Below are positions 45,601-58,215 of a stretch of DNA of 64,000 nt, one piece after another. Position numbers and translations under genes: made by a program. A model generated the notes under the pieces. It was not told where the DNA came from, searched no databases, and saw only the letters and a list, made by a program, of their open reading frames with translations. Source of the stretch: Zoroaster sp. YZ-2022 (lineage: Eukaryota > Echinodermata > Asteroidea > Forcipulatida > Zoroasteridae); the NCBI GenBank assembly GCA_029582265.1, contig CM055820.1, positions 14,373,695-14,437,694 on the forward strand, written 5' to 3'. Position 1 is the first letter of the stretch. Every line of letters starts with the position of its first letter.

Positions 45601-46968
45601 GGTATATATAACATGATTAAGAACATACTTACGAGGTACATTCCCTCTAGACAGACTTGTACAGTGAAACCCACATCAGTGGATCTGTGATGACATCACA
45701 CTATGTCCAGTTTGATCCTACATCACAAGTCTGAACATGTGCATGTACACAAATGTACAGTACATGTGATGAAAATGCACGCAAAGATGTCTGTACCAGT
45801 AGTCAGGTTTACCCTGTTATAAATGCCAACAGCCTCTACGCTCTACCTTCCAAGCTGACTCAGGGTGGTACAGCATCCAATGGGTATTTGAAGATCCTTT
45901 AACCTTCTTCAACGCTTCGTTTAAACATTTCCAATCTTAGCTCTGTCGTTATCAAGCCGCCACTTGCCAAACCCTCAGAAGATCAAAATGTGAGTGTACG
46001 ACAAGGGAGTTTTCTATAAATAGCCCAGAAGGCTTGCATTGACAGGCTGTATTGTAATACTCCTACAATCATGTATGGAGTATATGAGGGAATATTACTA
46101 TCACAGGAGGCACTGTGAGTCATTGGTATACACTTGAGATCTATGACTAAATACTAGTATTTGATGTGTCTTATGTACAGCTTATTGAACGCAATGCAAA
46201 AAAGTACCGGTACAAACCCATTATAACAGCAAGGGACTCAATATCAATAACGACTGCAGGCTCTTTGATTCCATTTCACTGAATTTTGTAATCACTATAA
46301 CTGAACATTTGCTGAAAGCATAAATTACATGTACATGGTAATAAGAACTCGTGTGAATCTAGTTATTACATTTGATGATCAATCAAATCTGTGGTGCATA
46401 AAATCTTTAACAATTTGCCATTTCAACGACAACTGATTTGAATAAAAATTCTCTTTTATTTATTTATTTTATTTTACTTCAAATATTACTACTTTTAAAA
46501 AGAAGAGTCTGTCAATCTTATTCTGATTTTTCCTGATAGCAGAGTTTGTTTTGTTTTGTTTTTTGTTCCACAGCGATGTTTGCGGCAACAATCAGGTGAA
46601 TAATTTATACAGTACCCCCCTTCTTTAGGGCCCAGCAATAGGTAAATTATTGAGAGGGAAAACAGTAATAATCATAGCTATGCCAATAGCAACAGATGTA
46701 CAAAGAGTCGTTTCCACTCATACAACACACAGCAACATGGGTCTAGCACCCAACAGCTATCTACTTCAACAGCTATACCAATACACATGAATAAGGGAAC
46801 TCACTTCACACCCGCCATGGCTCGTAGGTACAAAAATTAAAATGCAATTCCATTCGATTCATTGGGCATTTTTGTAGGAGCCATTTGCAGTGAGCAAGAT
46901 AATAAAGCAGTATCCTATCCAGGGTTTACTGCTCTGGATCAATGAGAGAAGTACAAAGGAGTGGAAGA

Positions 46969-47066
46969 AGCTTGTTTGCAAGACTATATTTCTTACAGAT
47001 ATCATCATACATGTGTGCTTGTTTGCAAGACTATATTTATCACAGACATCATACATGCTTGAATAT
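46969..47066. repeat. 50-bp tandem duplication
   Basis: GCTTGTTTGCAAGACTATAT occurs twice 50 bp apart, each followed by an ACAGA..CATCATACATG segment. Confidence 0.7.
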
Positions 47067-48082
47067 TTAACACACCTATATACTTTTGCATTTTCTTTCT
47101 GTACTTGTATTCAAGAACATTATTTTTGTTAAAATTTAATCAAAGAATTTAAGCCTTCTTTATTCAATCAGGAAATAGAATATACATGTACAGGTAAATT
47201 ATGTAAGACTTGTACTATGCTTGCTTGTAAATCCATATGTTTAGAACAAAAGCTAGCCACATCTTAAGATTGATATACATGTATTTACAGAGTAACACCC
47301 TCCACCATGTTCAAGGCTTCCTTCCTTTATATTTGCTGGTGTTTCACACGAGTATTCACAAATATTTCACTACATTATATGTACCTTATGTTTAAATTTG
47401 TTGTTAATTCTTTTGTGCAGTCATTTTTTTAAATATAAAAACAGAAACAGTATTTTAAACCACTATTCCTCCGGAAGACATATTATACTGATCGAAACAT
47501 TGAGTTTACAAACCACAATATCACAACTCATATGATTTAGAGATATTACATGGTGCTAACCGCAAACCTTTCTGTTACTGTTCTTTCACCATACAAAGTT
47601 TCAATTCCTAATTATTTTAAAATGAAAAAGCAATCACCTTGTTTCTATGTTACGCTCAAATGTCACCTGGTTCTATTTTAAGCTCTTAAAATGAAACGTT
47701 CTTTTTGTAATAATTATCACAGTTTCATGTAGGTTTCCCAGACACATCTTACCATGTGTAAGGTACTATCCTTGGCCAATAACTAACCTCAGCTACATGT
47801 ACTGTACGTGATCAGCTTGAATATGACCTAACTAATACGAAGACATATTGCCCCCTGGGGTAACACTGGGTGTAGAAGATTAGATTTCTACATGTATGTA
47901 CAGCTCTATGTATCCTCATTATCTAATTCATAAAATGTACTCTGTGTCCAAACAAAGCCAAATCTAAATGGAAGGTACATGTACAGCATTGGTAATGTTG
48001 GTAAAATTGCCAAATTTGCTTATGTCCTTTGATTTAATATTAAATGAACATGTAAAAGTGCAGTATATTTCAATGTGTCATT

Positions 48083-48374
48083 AACCCTCCTACTATAGCT
48101 GAATTTTAGTGGCAAGTAGCTGCAGTGACTTTGACTGTTGACCCAAATGTGCACACAGGGGCATTTTTAACTCTTTTTGACTGTCATTTTGACCACCCTC
48201 AACAATGCAAGACAATGCTTTTACCAGTCAAAAACGGTCGACTCAATTTAACCTGTAAATGTACTTACTACACATAAGGTTTGACAGTGTTTGACTTTTA
48301 AGTGCACTAGATATACCTTGGCAAGCATATCAACATTTTGACTGATTTTGACCCTTGCAGTCACAGAAGGGTCA
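48083..48374 (-). mobile_element. MITE, TTAACCCTCCTA family 1
   Basis: It runs from TTAACCCTCCTACTATAGCT to CTTGCAGTCACAGAAGGGTC and matches the reverse of 11053-11361 throughout. Confidence 0.75.
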
Positions 48375-48559
48375 ATGTGAAAATATATTCAGATTTTTGT
48401 ATTCATTCTAATTTAATTTGGTAATAATTTCACTTTTCTTAAAAACTGCCACACAAGAAAAAAAGATCATTTCATTAGAACCCAAATAGCAATCAATTAT
48501 TTGTATAAAGTTTGCATACTGTGAAAATCTTTTTACACTTTTATTGATACTGGTGTGAT

Positions 48560-48890
48560 GACACCGTTGCAATATCAATTATTTATTTATTTAAAAAAAT
48601 AAAATTTGGCATACATTGTCCATTTTGTTATGACTTCTTTTTTGCAATTGCTGTGATGTCATTGCTGCCATAACAATATATATATTTTTTAAGTTGGCAT
48701 TCCATGTCAATTTTACTAACACTTCCTTTCCTTGTCATTGCTGTGATGTCATCGTTGCCATAACAATATATATATATATATTTTTTTTTAAGTTGGCATA
48801 CTGTGTCCACTTTCTTTTTGGTTATTTCTGTGATGCCATATATCAATGTGGTTATGGTTGCTGGCTTCCATGGTGACTTCCATGTTGTCA
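48560..48890. repeat. Tandem repeat, 3-4 units of about 95 bp
   Basis: GCTGTGATGTCATTGCTGCCAT..AACAATATATATA..TTTAAGTTGGCAT recurs with length changes in the TA and T runs, plus a degenerate copy at each side. The Ile/Tyr/Lys-rich ORF here is a translation of the repeat. Confidence 0.7.
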
Positions 48891-51160
48891 CTGCTGTCAT
48901 GTCGTTGCTATGATATTATTATGATTAATTTTTGTGGGGCATTTAATTTTGTTTTTCTTTCTTTTTCAGCATGTTGCCCATAGGGGTACACGTTTTTTTC
49001 TTACCGGCAATTTGGGTACTTTTTCAACTTCGATAAATTTCAAAATTGGCACATGCATTGACCGTCCACTGAAGATGTGTGCCGAACTTTTACGTCATCA
49101 TGACGTTTTCAAACTATGACCCTAATGAATATTTAATTAGTCACTTTGTGAAGCCCATATCTGAAAAATCAATGCAGTTGCATAGATGATTTCAATTGCA
49201 AAGTATTTGTCACATGGCAAAAATGCTTCTGCTTGAGTGAAATTTTCGTGACGTCATCATGACATCATTTATAGCGCGTTTTGTATTTATGTACAAAGAC
49301 ATGCACTGAAAAAGTGACAACATTTCGTAGGTCGCCAACACAACTTCTCGTCATAATCTCAATATCCGTGTCATATTTCACATAAATCATCATTAAAACA
49401 AATCAGCTTTTAATATCAGTTAATTCCAGGCCATTACAAATAATTAATTAAAAAATTTCTATTTAAAAAGCTCACCGTTTATTTGTAAATTTGGGAACTA
49501 TAATCATCATCTGTGAAAGCAGTAATCCAGACACGGTGTGTAGTTATTGGATTCCTAACCGGCGTCAGGGCCAATTAGTTAATGCACAGCACGTATACAT
49601 AATGCATGTTCTGGACCACTTTTTTAAAATCCTGCGTATGTTTAACTTATGCTGCAAGTGCTCGTTGTATATTTATGGATACATTGTATAGCCCCCTCTA
49701 GTGGCTGCTTTCTAAGGCCTGTGCATTACCAGTCAACATGAATGGTTTTTCAATAATTATGGCAGTACAGCCAATGGGAATTGACGCGAATGCAAAAACA
49801 AAGTTCATGGCCTACCTTTCCCAACTATTACAAAAGATCTCACAGTCGGTAATAATGTCACCAATCCCCGCATCTCCAGTTTAATAACAAAACCAATAAC
49901 AACATCCCAATCCCTTCTGTCTTTGCTACCTAACAGGTTTCATTGTTATATTCACAGTTCACATCCAAACTACCACCCAAAAAAATCCGAAACAGCCCTG
50001 TGTTTGTCCACGTGACAAACACGTAACATGTCTAGTTTTCATTTATTTTCTCATTTCCTTTTCCCGTTATTTGTATTGACATTCTGTGACAACATCAGAG
50101 ATGCATATCTTTTGCCTAATATATTATATTGTTGAAGGTTTTACAACTTTCACCATGTTAGTACTCAGTATTGCAATCAAGTTGATTTACTGAATAAAAG
50201 ATGCAAATGTGAAATCCCAAAATGCGCTTGAATTTAAATATGAGAAATAATTTGTTGTAAACAACAGATTTTCTCATGTAACAACCCGTTTGGCATGCAC
50301 TTGGGCGAACGATTTTTTAGCAAAATCTGTATGCAGAAATATATGTGTGTATGTAATGCTAATTTAGAATAGGAATTCTTGAATTTTGATGAGCAAGTTG
50401 TGAATTCTTTGTAGTTTTTTGCTATGCAATACAAGAGAAATTGTTCTCTGTGCACACTTTACTGATGTGTTGAATCCTGACAAATATAAATGTTCATGTC
50501 TGCAGCATCGCAATGAACTTTCTGCACATAACAGTTTGTTCATATTGTCTGTGTAGATCTGTGAGATTATTATTGAACCTTTAATGTACAGGTACTTACT
50601 AGACTAGAGAATCTGTGTATTATTACCGTACAAGTCTCCACAAGTCTCAGCATATGAAGTAATAGGCAACATAGTGACTGCCGCCAGCTAGCCGGCTACT
50701 GAAGCGAACTAGAGAAGGCGGCGCTGCATCGATGTGATGCAAATAGGTTTGGGACTGAGCAAGAGCAACAATAGCAAAATGGCATTTCCGCGAGGGCGAC
50801 ATCCCATGTGAGCGGACATGATGGAATTATTCCCATTTGCCACAATGTCATCTTAACTGTGTTCCGACAAGAAACTCTGCTGGGTTATATCAACAAGGCT
50901 AAAGCCTGTATACACAGAGATGACTTGAGGTAGTCAAAACCTGGGAGTAATAATTGAAGCAACATCAACAAATGCTTGGTTAACACACTTACAAATGTGT
51001 TAACTGATCTGTGCATCACTCCATATTTTACCTTAATAATTAAGAGTCGGCCTTTATGTACGGTAGAAAATATCAAAGGTTATTTACCAGAGTAATATCA
51101 CATTTGTCAATCAAATCTCTGTCATTGTATTTGAACTTCAAGGCAATTTCAAATGGATTG
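48891..51160. other. Unique sequence, no gene recognised
   Basis: A slightly GC-richer part at 50670-50800 (CTAGCCGGCTACTGAAGCG) stands out but shows no exon or promoter motif that I can defend. Confidence 0.4.
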
Positions 51161-51175
51161 CATTGTCCATGTACA

Positions 51176-51499
51176 TGTGTGTATGACACCATATATGTAC
51201 ATGTGTGAATGACACCATATATGTACATGTGTCAATGACACCATACATTTGTATATGTACATGTGTGTAGACACCATATATGTACATGTGTGTAGACACC
51301 ATATATGTACATGTGTGAATGACACCATATACATGTATGTACATGTGTGTATGACACCATATATGTACATGTGTGTATGACACCATATATGTACATGTGT
51401 GTATGACACCATATATGTACATGTACATGTGTGTATGACACCATATATATGTACATGTGTGTATGACACCATATATGTACATGTGTGTATGACACTATA
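51176..51499. repeat. Minisatellite of about 26 bp, about 12 units, left part
   Basis: The unit contains GTATGACACCATATATGTAC followed by ATGTGT, with small length variants. The His/Met/Tyr/Cys-rich ORFs on the minus strand are translations of this array. It continues at 53184-53262 after the inserted Tc-like element. Confidence 0.9.
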
Positions 51500-53183
51500 C
51501 AGTGCGTATCAAAAAAAAGGTAATCCGAATTCAGGGGGTTAATATGCCAAGGTTATTTAGTTTGACAATTTACATGTAGTGTACCAAAGAAGAGGAACTC
51601 CTCAGCTTTCCATTGATACCTTTATTGACCCATTGCTGTCACACATGACCGAGTACATTGTTATTGAAAATGACAAATTCAAATCGCATTTTTGCAAGTT
51701 TGGGTAATCAGTGCAAGGCAGGATAATTAGTGAAAGTCAGTATGATAAACCAGATTTTCTTTAGGAATGACTGGACATTATTCAAGAAGAATCTCTTCTA
51801 ACATTGCCCTTTTATGCACCCACACCTTCAACATGTCCACCTCCCCTTTCGACACAAAGCTGACAGCGACGGAGCATGTCCTGCACTGCTCGTCTCACCA
51901 TAGCCGGATTATTGCTTAAAGCATCCACTTCATTTCGAATACTGCCCTTAAATTCATCATGATCACTGGGATGAGTTGCAAACAAATTGTTCTTCAAATG
52001 TCCCCAAAGGAAATAGTCACATGGTGTGAGGTCAGGTGATCTTGGTGGCCATTCCACCTCATGGTTGTGGCGATGACTCGTTCGCCAAAGAGTTCCCTCA
52101 GACGATCTCGGACAGCGATAAGGCGATGTGCTGGGCGCCATCTTGGGCCCACCAGAGTTGTCTGAAGACCCCACGAACCTGTCGCTCAAAGTGTTCCTGC
52201 AGGCGGTAAGCGTTATCATTGAGCATCTGCAGATACATGTTACCATTGACATTCCTTTGAAAGAAAAAGCGTCCGATCAGCTGACCACTTCCACAAAGTC
52301 CTAACCAAACAGTCCACTTTTGTCGACTCATGTTAACCTCAAAATTGAATTCTGGGGGTGTCTTGCTGGTGCATATTCAAGAACATTATGCGTATTGACC
52401 TTGCCGTTCATGGAGAAAGCAGCTTGGCCGATTACGAGATTCCGCAGAAAATTTACATCTCTCTCGATGCGGGCTATCAACAATCTGGCAAACGCCAGCC
52501 TTCTAGCAAAATCTCCTGGCGTAAGTTGATGTCGGATGTGAATCCGATATGGATGCTGGTGGAGGTCCAATCTCGTGATTCTGTTGAATGTCGGCGAAGG
52601 CAATCTCAGCCCATTTCGCCTTGCGCTGGTGTCCCTAGGATGCTCCAAAAGTTGCTGCCTTACTGCTGCAATGTTCCTTCTGATCGCCTGCGCCTCCTGC
52701 CAGAATTCCCCTTGTTGCGGTTGAGGCTAGTGCCATACTCTTGATATTTTCTAACATTCGCCCAGATGGTTTTGGCTGCTGTGGGCTCCCGTTCTGGGAA
52801 ACGTTCCCTGAAAGCATCGCGAGTTTGCTGCAAACTGTGAGTTTGGTGAAATGTTGTAATCACGAAAACTCGCTGTTCAGTCGTTAGTTGTACCATCTTT
52901 CCAACTAGCTTAAAAATCTGACATAATCATCTAGGCAGTCAAGTGATGCGTCCATTTCAGACTGCCTTGAACTGATTACCCAAACTTGCAAAAATGCGAT
53001 TTGAATTTGCCATTTTCAATAACAATGTACTCGGCCATGTGTGACAGCAATGGATCGATACAGGTATCAATGGAAAGCTGAGGAGTTCCTCTTCTTTGGT
53101 ACACTACATGTAAATTGTCAAACTAAATAACCTTGGCATATTAACGCCCTGAATTCGGATTACCTTTTTTTTGATACGCACTG
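51500..53183 (-). mobile_element. Tc1/mariner-group transposon with about 220-bp TIRs
   Basis: The ends start CAGTGCGTATCAAAAAAAAG and are flanked by TA (51498-51499 and 53184-53185). The TIRs (51500-51720 and about 52963-53183) differ at only a few positions over about 220 bp. Between them the minus strand encodes a broken transposase. The long, almost identical TIRs and the clean TA duplication inside a minisatellite suggest a fairly recent insertion. Confidence 0.8.
51812..52896 (-). pseudogene. Tc1/mariner-type transposase (DUF4817-like N-terminus), frameshifted
   Basis: The N-terminus at 52896 reads MVQLTTEQRVFVITTFHQTH and KTIWANVRKYQEYGTSLNRN, a helix-turn-helix of the kind called DUF4817. 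The frame changes at about 52660, 52335, 52150-52250 and again before the last segment. Later pieces: FLRNLVIGQAAFSMNGKVNT; TVWLGLCGSGQLIGRFFFQR; LWWAQDGAQH; VEWPPRSPDLTPCDYFLWG; and the C-terminus CVERGGGHVEGVGA. In this family the first catalytic Asp sits in VIGDEA, here VIGQAA, so it appears lost; the second (AQDG) and third (SPDLTPCD) motifs are present. At least three frameshifts make it inactive. Confidence 0.75.
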
Positions 53184-53262
53184 TACATGTACATGTGTGT
53201 ATGACACTATATATGTACATGTGTGTATGACACCATATATGTACATGTGAGTAAGCGTTACA
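53184..53262. repeat. Minisatellite, right part
   Basis: About three more units (GTGTATGACACTATATATGT, GTGTATGACACCATATATGT) continue the array of 51176-51499. Confidence 0.85.
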
Positions 53263-54765
53263 TACGCTACATGTTTGTGGACCTGAGAACAAAAGATGTC
53301 CACACAATGTAGGTTCTTGAGACTTGATGTGGACTTACACACATCCACACAATGTTTTCACGAATTAGAAAATCTGAATTTTCTCAAAAAGGAAGCATTT
53401 TAGTACATGTACATGTATGTCATTATCTGTTGCAAAATGGAGTTGATTAATCAAGGGAAAGACTGAGAAAAAATCCGCTCCATAAAGAATCTTCGGTGCA
53501 AACGGCAATGATTTAAAAATGTTTTTTTTAAATACACGAGAACAAAAGAATGTCCAACAACGTACACAGTATGTATGTGTCAGACATGTTGGAATATTTC
53601 AACATGTTCTCAATGTAGATTGTCGATATGAATCTGTCTGATGTATAATGGATGTCATGTTCATTGAACCCACTGCAGAATACCCACATCTCTATTCATG
53701 GTTACTACGTGATGTCATACTCACCTGAGAAACTCACCATAATCGCTGCTTTGTATATCTATTTTATTCATGCACAGTGCACTGCATCCAGTTTCAGGTT
53801 AGGAAGATGCATCATGCATGCATAGAAAACATACATGGCATGTACAGACACTGGAACAGTAAGACGACCACACCATGCAGATACATGCACTGAAAGTGCT
53901 GTCAAAGTATCTAGGTTTTTGTTCACATTGGGACATGATGAAACAACTTATCATGTTATAATTTATCTGGCATACTTGTACCTTGCTGTAAGCCAAGATT
54001 TAAGAATAAAGCTAGCCAACTCCAACCATAACATAGTCAGGGTTAGAACATAGACTGATGAAGAGTTACACCACACTGACATCTACTGAACAATGGTGTG
54101 CAAAACCTGTTGGCAAAGAAAGTCTCTTGGAGTTACGATGAAACCGTTTCATTCCCTGATCAAGGTGATGGGGACGTACAAGTTATTTACCAACACACAT
54201 CCGGGGATTATTGCAAGCTGATCTAGTGACGCGTTCTGTGCATGCGAAATGATACTGCCAAAGCAAGGGTCCCCTGTTTGGGCGCACGAAGCGTTTCACA
54301 CGACCTATTGTGGCGATTTTAACATCGTTGCGATTTTTTGGAGGAGGTCTCGATCTCTGTTATAAATAACGAGGGTCCGTGGTAATTATTTAACAAGGAT
54401 AGCTTTCACAAGACTGGGATTTGCTATTTTTTAACATGGATGCGATTTATATTCAAGGTCCCTTGTTAAAATGGTCTCGTGTGAAACGGCCTTTGGAAAG
54501 GACAGCAGTGGCCTCCAAATTTTTAGTAGTAAGTAAATCTGTAGGCTCAGATATTATTGCCTCCCCCCACAGGTTTTTCTTCTTCTTTTACCACTGTAAT
54601 TCACAGGTGATTCCAAACCTGGCAATTTTTGTTTTAATCTTAGAGAAAGGAAAAGCAAATACTTTCAAATGTCACATTTCACAAAACAGAATCATTAGAG
54701 ACATGATTTCACAGTCATACAGTTTCAAAATAAATTTATGGTGGGTCCCTTCATAAATTCCTTTT
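53263..54765. other. Unique sequence, no gene recognised
   Basis: At 54230-54490 the composition is less AT-rich (GACGCGTTCTGTGCATGCG, GTTTGGGCGCACGAAGCG) and may be an old DNA-transposon remnant, but no ends were found. Confidence 0.35.
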
Positions 54766-55236
54766 AACCCTAACCTTCCCAAAACCTCCAAAATCCTCTT
54801 TGCTCAAGTGAAGGATTTTGGAGGATTGAGGTTATTAGGCATACTTGCCTTTCCATGGTACAATGTACATGTACATCCATGTTTGTTGTAGTGATTGCAA
54901 GGTCAGTGCTTGGGTCAGTGGACACTGTTTATTGCTCCATGCATGCAGGGAGGGTCCCTGGCCATGTACATGTATCACAGATTAGAAACACATGTGTGCA
55001 TACATGTCATGTGCTTGCTTTACTACTGAAGGATTTTGGAGGATTCAGGTCATGTGTAAGCAAGTGGGCCTAGGGAGTTAGGAAGGATTCAGGTTATGTG
55101 TAAGCAAGTGGGCCTAGGGAGTTAGGAAGGATTCAGGTTATGTGTAAGCAAGTGGGCCTAGGGAGTTACATGTAGGAAGGAGTTAGGAAGGATTCAGGTT
55201 ATGTGTAAGCAAATGGGCCTAGGGAGTTAGGGTTAA
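54766..55236 (+). mobile_element. MITE, TTAACCCTAAC family (b), with tandem 44-bp expansion
   Basis: It starts TTAACCCTAACCTTCCCAAA and ends GGGAGTTAGGGTTAA. The inside matches the reverse of 59172-59554 (CATACTTGCCTTTCCATGGT, GCATGCAGGGAGGGTCCCTG). Near the right end a 44-bp unit (GGATTCAGGTTATGTGTAAG, CAAGTGGGCCTAGGGAGTTA) is present about four times at 55041-55225; the other copy has one. Confidence 0.8.
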
Positions 55237-57134
55237 TAGGCACTTAATTATTGTTAAAACATGCTCTTTACAAAACACAGTGTGAAATATTTTTAGTGAA
55301 TTATTATTATTTTTTTTTTTACTGGGGATCAACAGTGAAATGGCCAATAAACATACAGTGGCATATTGCAGTAGTGTACTAAGACAGGAAACCTGAATAT
55401 CTGCAGATAAATTTAAGATGATTTCCAAAAGATAATTTCCAAAGAATAGTATCTCACATCAGTTTCATAAACTGACATCAAAAACAGGATTCATTCAATA
55501 TTCAATATTACAATGAAGACTAGACGTTTAATCAGTACATCAGTGATAACACTACGCCATGCTGCGTCCTCCTCAAATACATACAATCTTGTAGTTTGCC
55601 TTTGGAAATAGCAAAGGGCATGAGATGAACCAAACACACACAAGAGTTTCCACAGCTGTTGGGTTTGTTTTATTTCCAATGACATCTCACTCTGCAGTGC
55701 ACAGTCATTAGCCCTGGGTTATTCCTGACTCCCAAATGACATTTTATGTCTTCATGATGAACATGGGTGACTCAGTATCCAGGTGGATTAGTTCATCAAG
55801 ATAATACAAGACTTTTCAAATCGGTACATTTTTGTTTTCGTAAAAGTGACTTTGCAAATGTCATGATTTTTTAATCATCCAGAGATAATTCTGGAACGTG
55901 ACAAATATTAAAGGTAAATGTCTGTACCACAGGCATACAGTAATTGCATGTCTTTAAACTACCTCTTTATTTTTATATTCTTCCTGTAAGCACTTTTTTT
56001 AGCATTATTTTTCACAAAATCTGGCCATTGTACTATACAATTCAAGTACATGTGTGTACATCTTGCCACACTCTGCATAAACTCATGGCAATCTATTAAA
56101 ATTTAATTACAGCCATGGATTCCTTCACTGCCATTCACAACAGTGACAAAATGAGGTCATACCATGTGACCATAATTACACCCTAATTAGTTTGAATTGA
56201 AAAGCAACTGATACTCGTGTAATTTAACCTGTGCCATTAGAGGGCTCCATTTTACATTATTTTCCTTAAAGATGCCATCTTCTCTGAATATTTCAATGCT
56301 CAGATTGAGTTGCTTTACATCTACATGTACAGTGATATTGACAGCCTCCTGGTGCATGTAGATAAATACAGCCAATTTAAGCTAGTCAAAGACTTTTTAA
56401 TTAGTATGGCTTGTCATCAAATCTCTGTATGTTTATTGATATTGTATGTATGATATTAATTTGAAGTATACATATGTATATGAAAATAGGTTAACTTCAG
56501 GTATGCCAGCATATCCCTAAAGGACAACAGCTCATTCCCTCATAACCCTATGAAAAATGAACGGTTTTGAGAATAGGGAACTATTAATAATAAAACCCTG
56601 TATGTACATTTTATGGCTATTTAATACAATTCCTTGTGGTGATTCTAGTTAGTAATCTGCCATTCTGATGTGATTGTTTTGATGATAAAATTCTTTTTTC
56701 TGAAGAATCACCTGGGTAAAAGACTGGATAACAGAGCAGAGACACACATCCATCTACATACATGTCACATACAATTAATAAAATTTATTTTGAATTAATA
56801 GAATTTATTTTGAATTAAAAAGGCAGGGCATAGTCCCCTTGGCCACCACTGAATCTGTGTTTGAGAAACAAGTGCACCAATTAAAAAGCTAATAATTAGG
56901 GGATTTATACATGTATGTCATTTGAGTCTACATGGGGTGTGGCTAACTGTGAGGTTAATTACCTTAAAAGGAATGTACAATGTACATGTACATTTGTATT
57001 TGGTCAAGTATTTTAACTGTCTAGTTTCAAGAAATTTCACAAAACTAACCTGTGAAAATTCCTTCATAATAAGTTACTCACGTTTTTTGAGAGAAAACAA
57101 CAAAATGTTAGATAAACTGTTTATAGTTTGCTGA
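55237..57134. other. Unique AT-rich sequence, no gene recognised
   Basis: A short direct repeat, TAGAATTTATTTTGAATTAA-like, is doubled near 56778-56818. No exon or element recognised. Confidence 0.4.
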
Positions 57135-58215
57135 AATTTTTGCATTGGGCGATAAACAACTGATTTAATTTTGCCCTACACCGACGTGTGTATAGCACTG
57201 TATACTCAGTGCTTTCCAAGTGTCTCTGGCAAAAAACTTCACAGGCGACTCGGGCGGGATTTGAACCCACGAGCTGCTGCTTACTAGTGCAGACATCTTA
57301 ACCTCTCCACCAACGAGCTTGCCCAATGATGATTGGCTGGCTAGAATCCTATATACAGGCCTGTGAGTGGGGTTTGATAAAAAAAAGAGGAAAAAAGAGG
57401 AGAACCTAAAAAAGACCCGGTGTCAATGGAGAACATTGCGAGGATGGGGATCCACCGACTTTCTGAAGCTTTCTGATGGTATCGCCTAATTTCTGTTTGT
57501 GTCCATCGTGATCTACGGTGTATTCCATCCAGGACCAATTCCACGGATTAGTAAGTTCCTTGCTCCTTTTATCATCGTCGGTGTCAAATTCTGATCCTCT
57601 TTGGACTATCACGCATTTGTGCTGCACCATAGATCCGGACATCTTGGCGATTCAATACAACAAAACCATTCAACCAGTGAAAAATTTCGAACTGCAAGTA
57701 CTAAGTAGTAATCATGCACGTGTCACGTGTGCACACATGGACGAGAATACAAAATGGTGGTTGTTGTGTGGTGTGTCGCGTGTTGTTAGGCCGTATAATT
57801 CCTTGGCTACGGCCGGAAATAACACACAAGTCTATGGGAATTGACCGCAGCCGCTAGCTATTGGCTTCCGTAGGCACACTTTCCAGCCATAGCCAACGAA
57901 GTAGGACACAGCCGAAATACGGTGTGACGATCAGCCATACCGCTGGTTCGCACGCTCTATATCCAACAGGCGGTATCTGGTGTGGGAACCAACGCATGGA
58001 TCGCCGATCGAGATCGAGATCCACGTGAAACAATAATTACACGCATTGCGCAATTTACAACAAAATAAAAAACGGAATTTTTTTTTCAGGCGGATTTTTT
58101 AAAAAAGCGGAAATTAAAATCAGGAGAGGAAATGAAAAAAGCGGAAATCCGCTAAAACGGGGAGATTTCACAGGCCTGTATATATAGCAGTGGGTTCCAC
58201 GATATTTATAAACCA
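57135..58215 (-). mobile_element. tRNA-derived SINE split by a hAT-like element
   Basis: The tail, tRNA head and stem are at 57135-57355 (GGCGACTCGGGCGGGATTTG, TAACCTCTCCACCAACGAG), and the 5' body resumes at about 58187 (GCAGTGGGTTCCACGATATT). Intact copies read ATCCTGTATAGCAGCGGG across the gap. Confidence 0.75.
57356..58178. mobile_element. hAT-like element, 823 bp, inside the SINE
   Basis: The left end CAGGCCTGTGAGTGG and the reverse of the right end CAGGCCTGTGAAATC are inverted repeats. The 8-bp flanks CCTATATA and TATATATA agree at 6 positions and fit the SINE sequence. A 78-codon minus-strand ORF (57406-57642, MSGSMVQHKCVIVQRGSEFD) is not recognised. The segment near the right end is built of GCGGAAAT/ATTTCCGC words. 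Confidence 0.6.

Larger units (their letters stand above)
44746..48082. other. Mostly unique AT-rich sequence
   Basis: No gene recognised. It contains the small tandem repeats at 45340-45600 and 46969-47066 listed separately, and a G run at 44871-44879. Confidence 0.4.

Noticed and set aside
50670..50830. Possible host promoter or first exon (GC-richer, with AAAATGGCATTTCCGCG)
   Set aside because: The reading frame closes after a few codons and no downstream exon was found; support is too weak to list.
51138..51495. ORFs of 87-114 aa rich in TYMVSYTHVHIWC
   Set aside because: These are three-frame translations of the 26-bp minisatellite; the reading frame is open only because the unit lacks stops.
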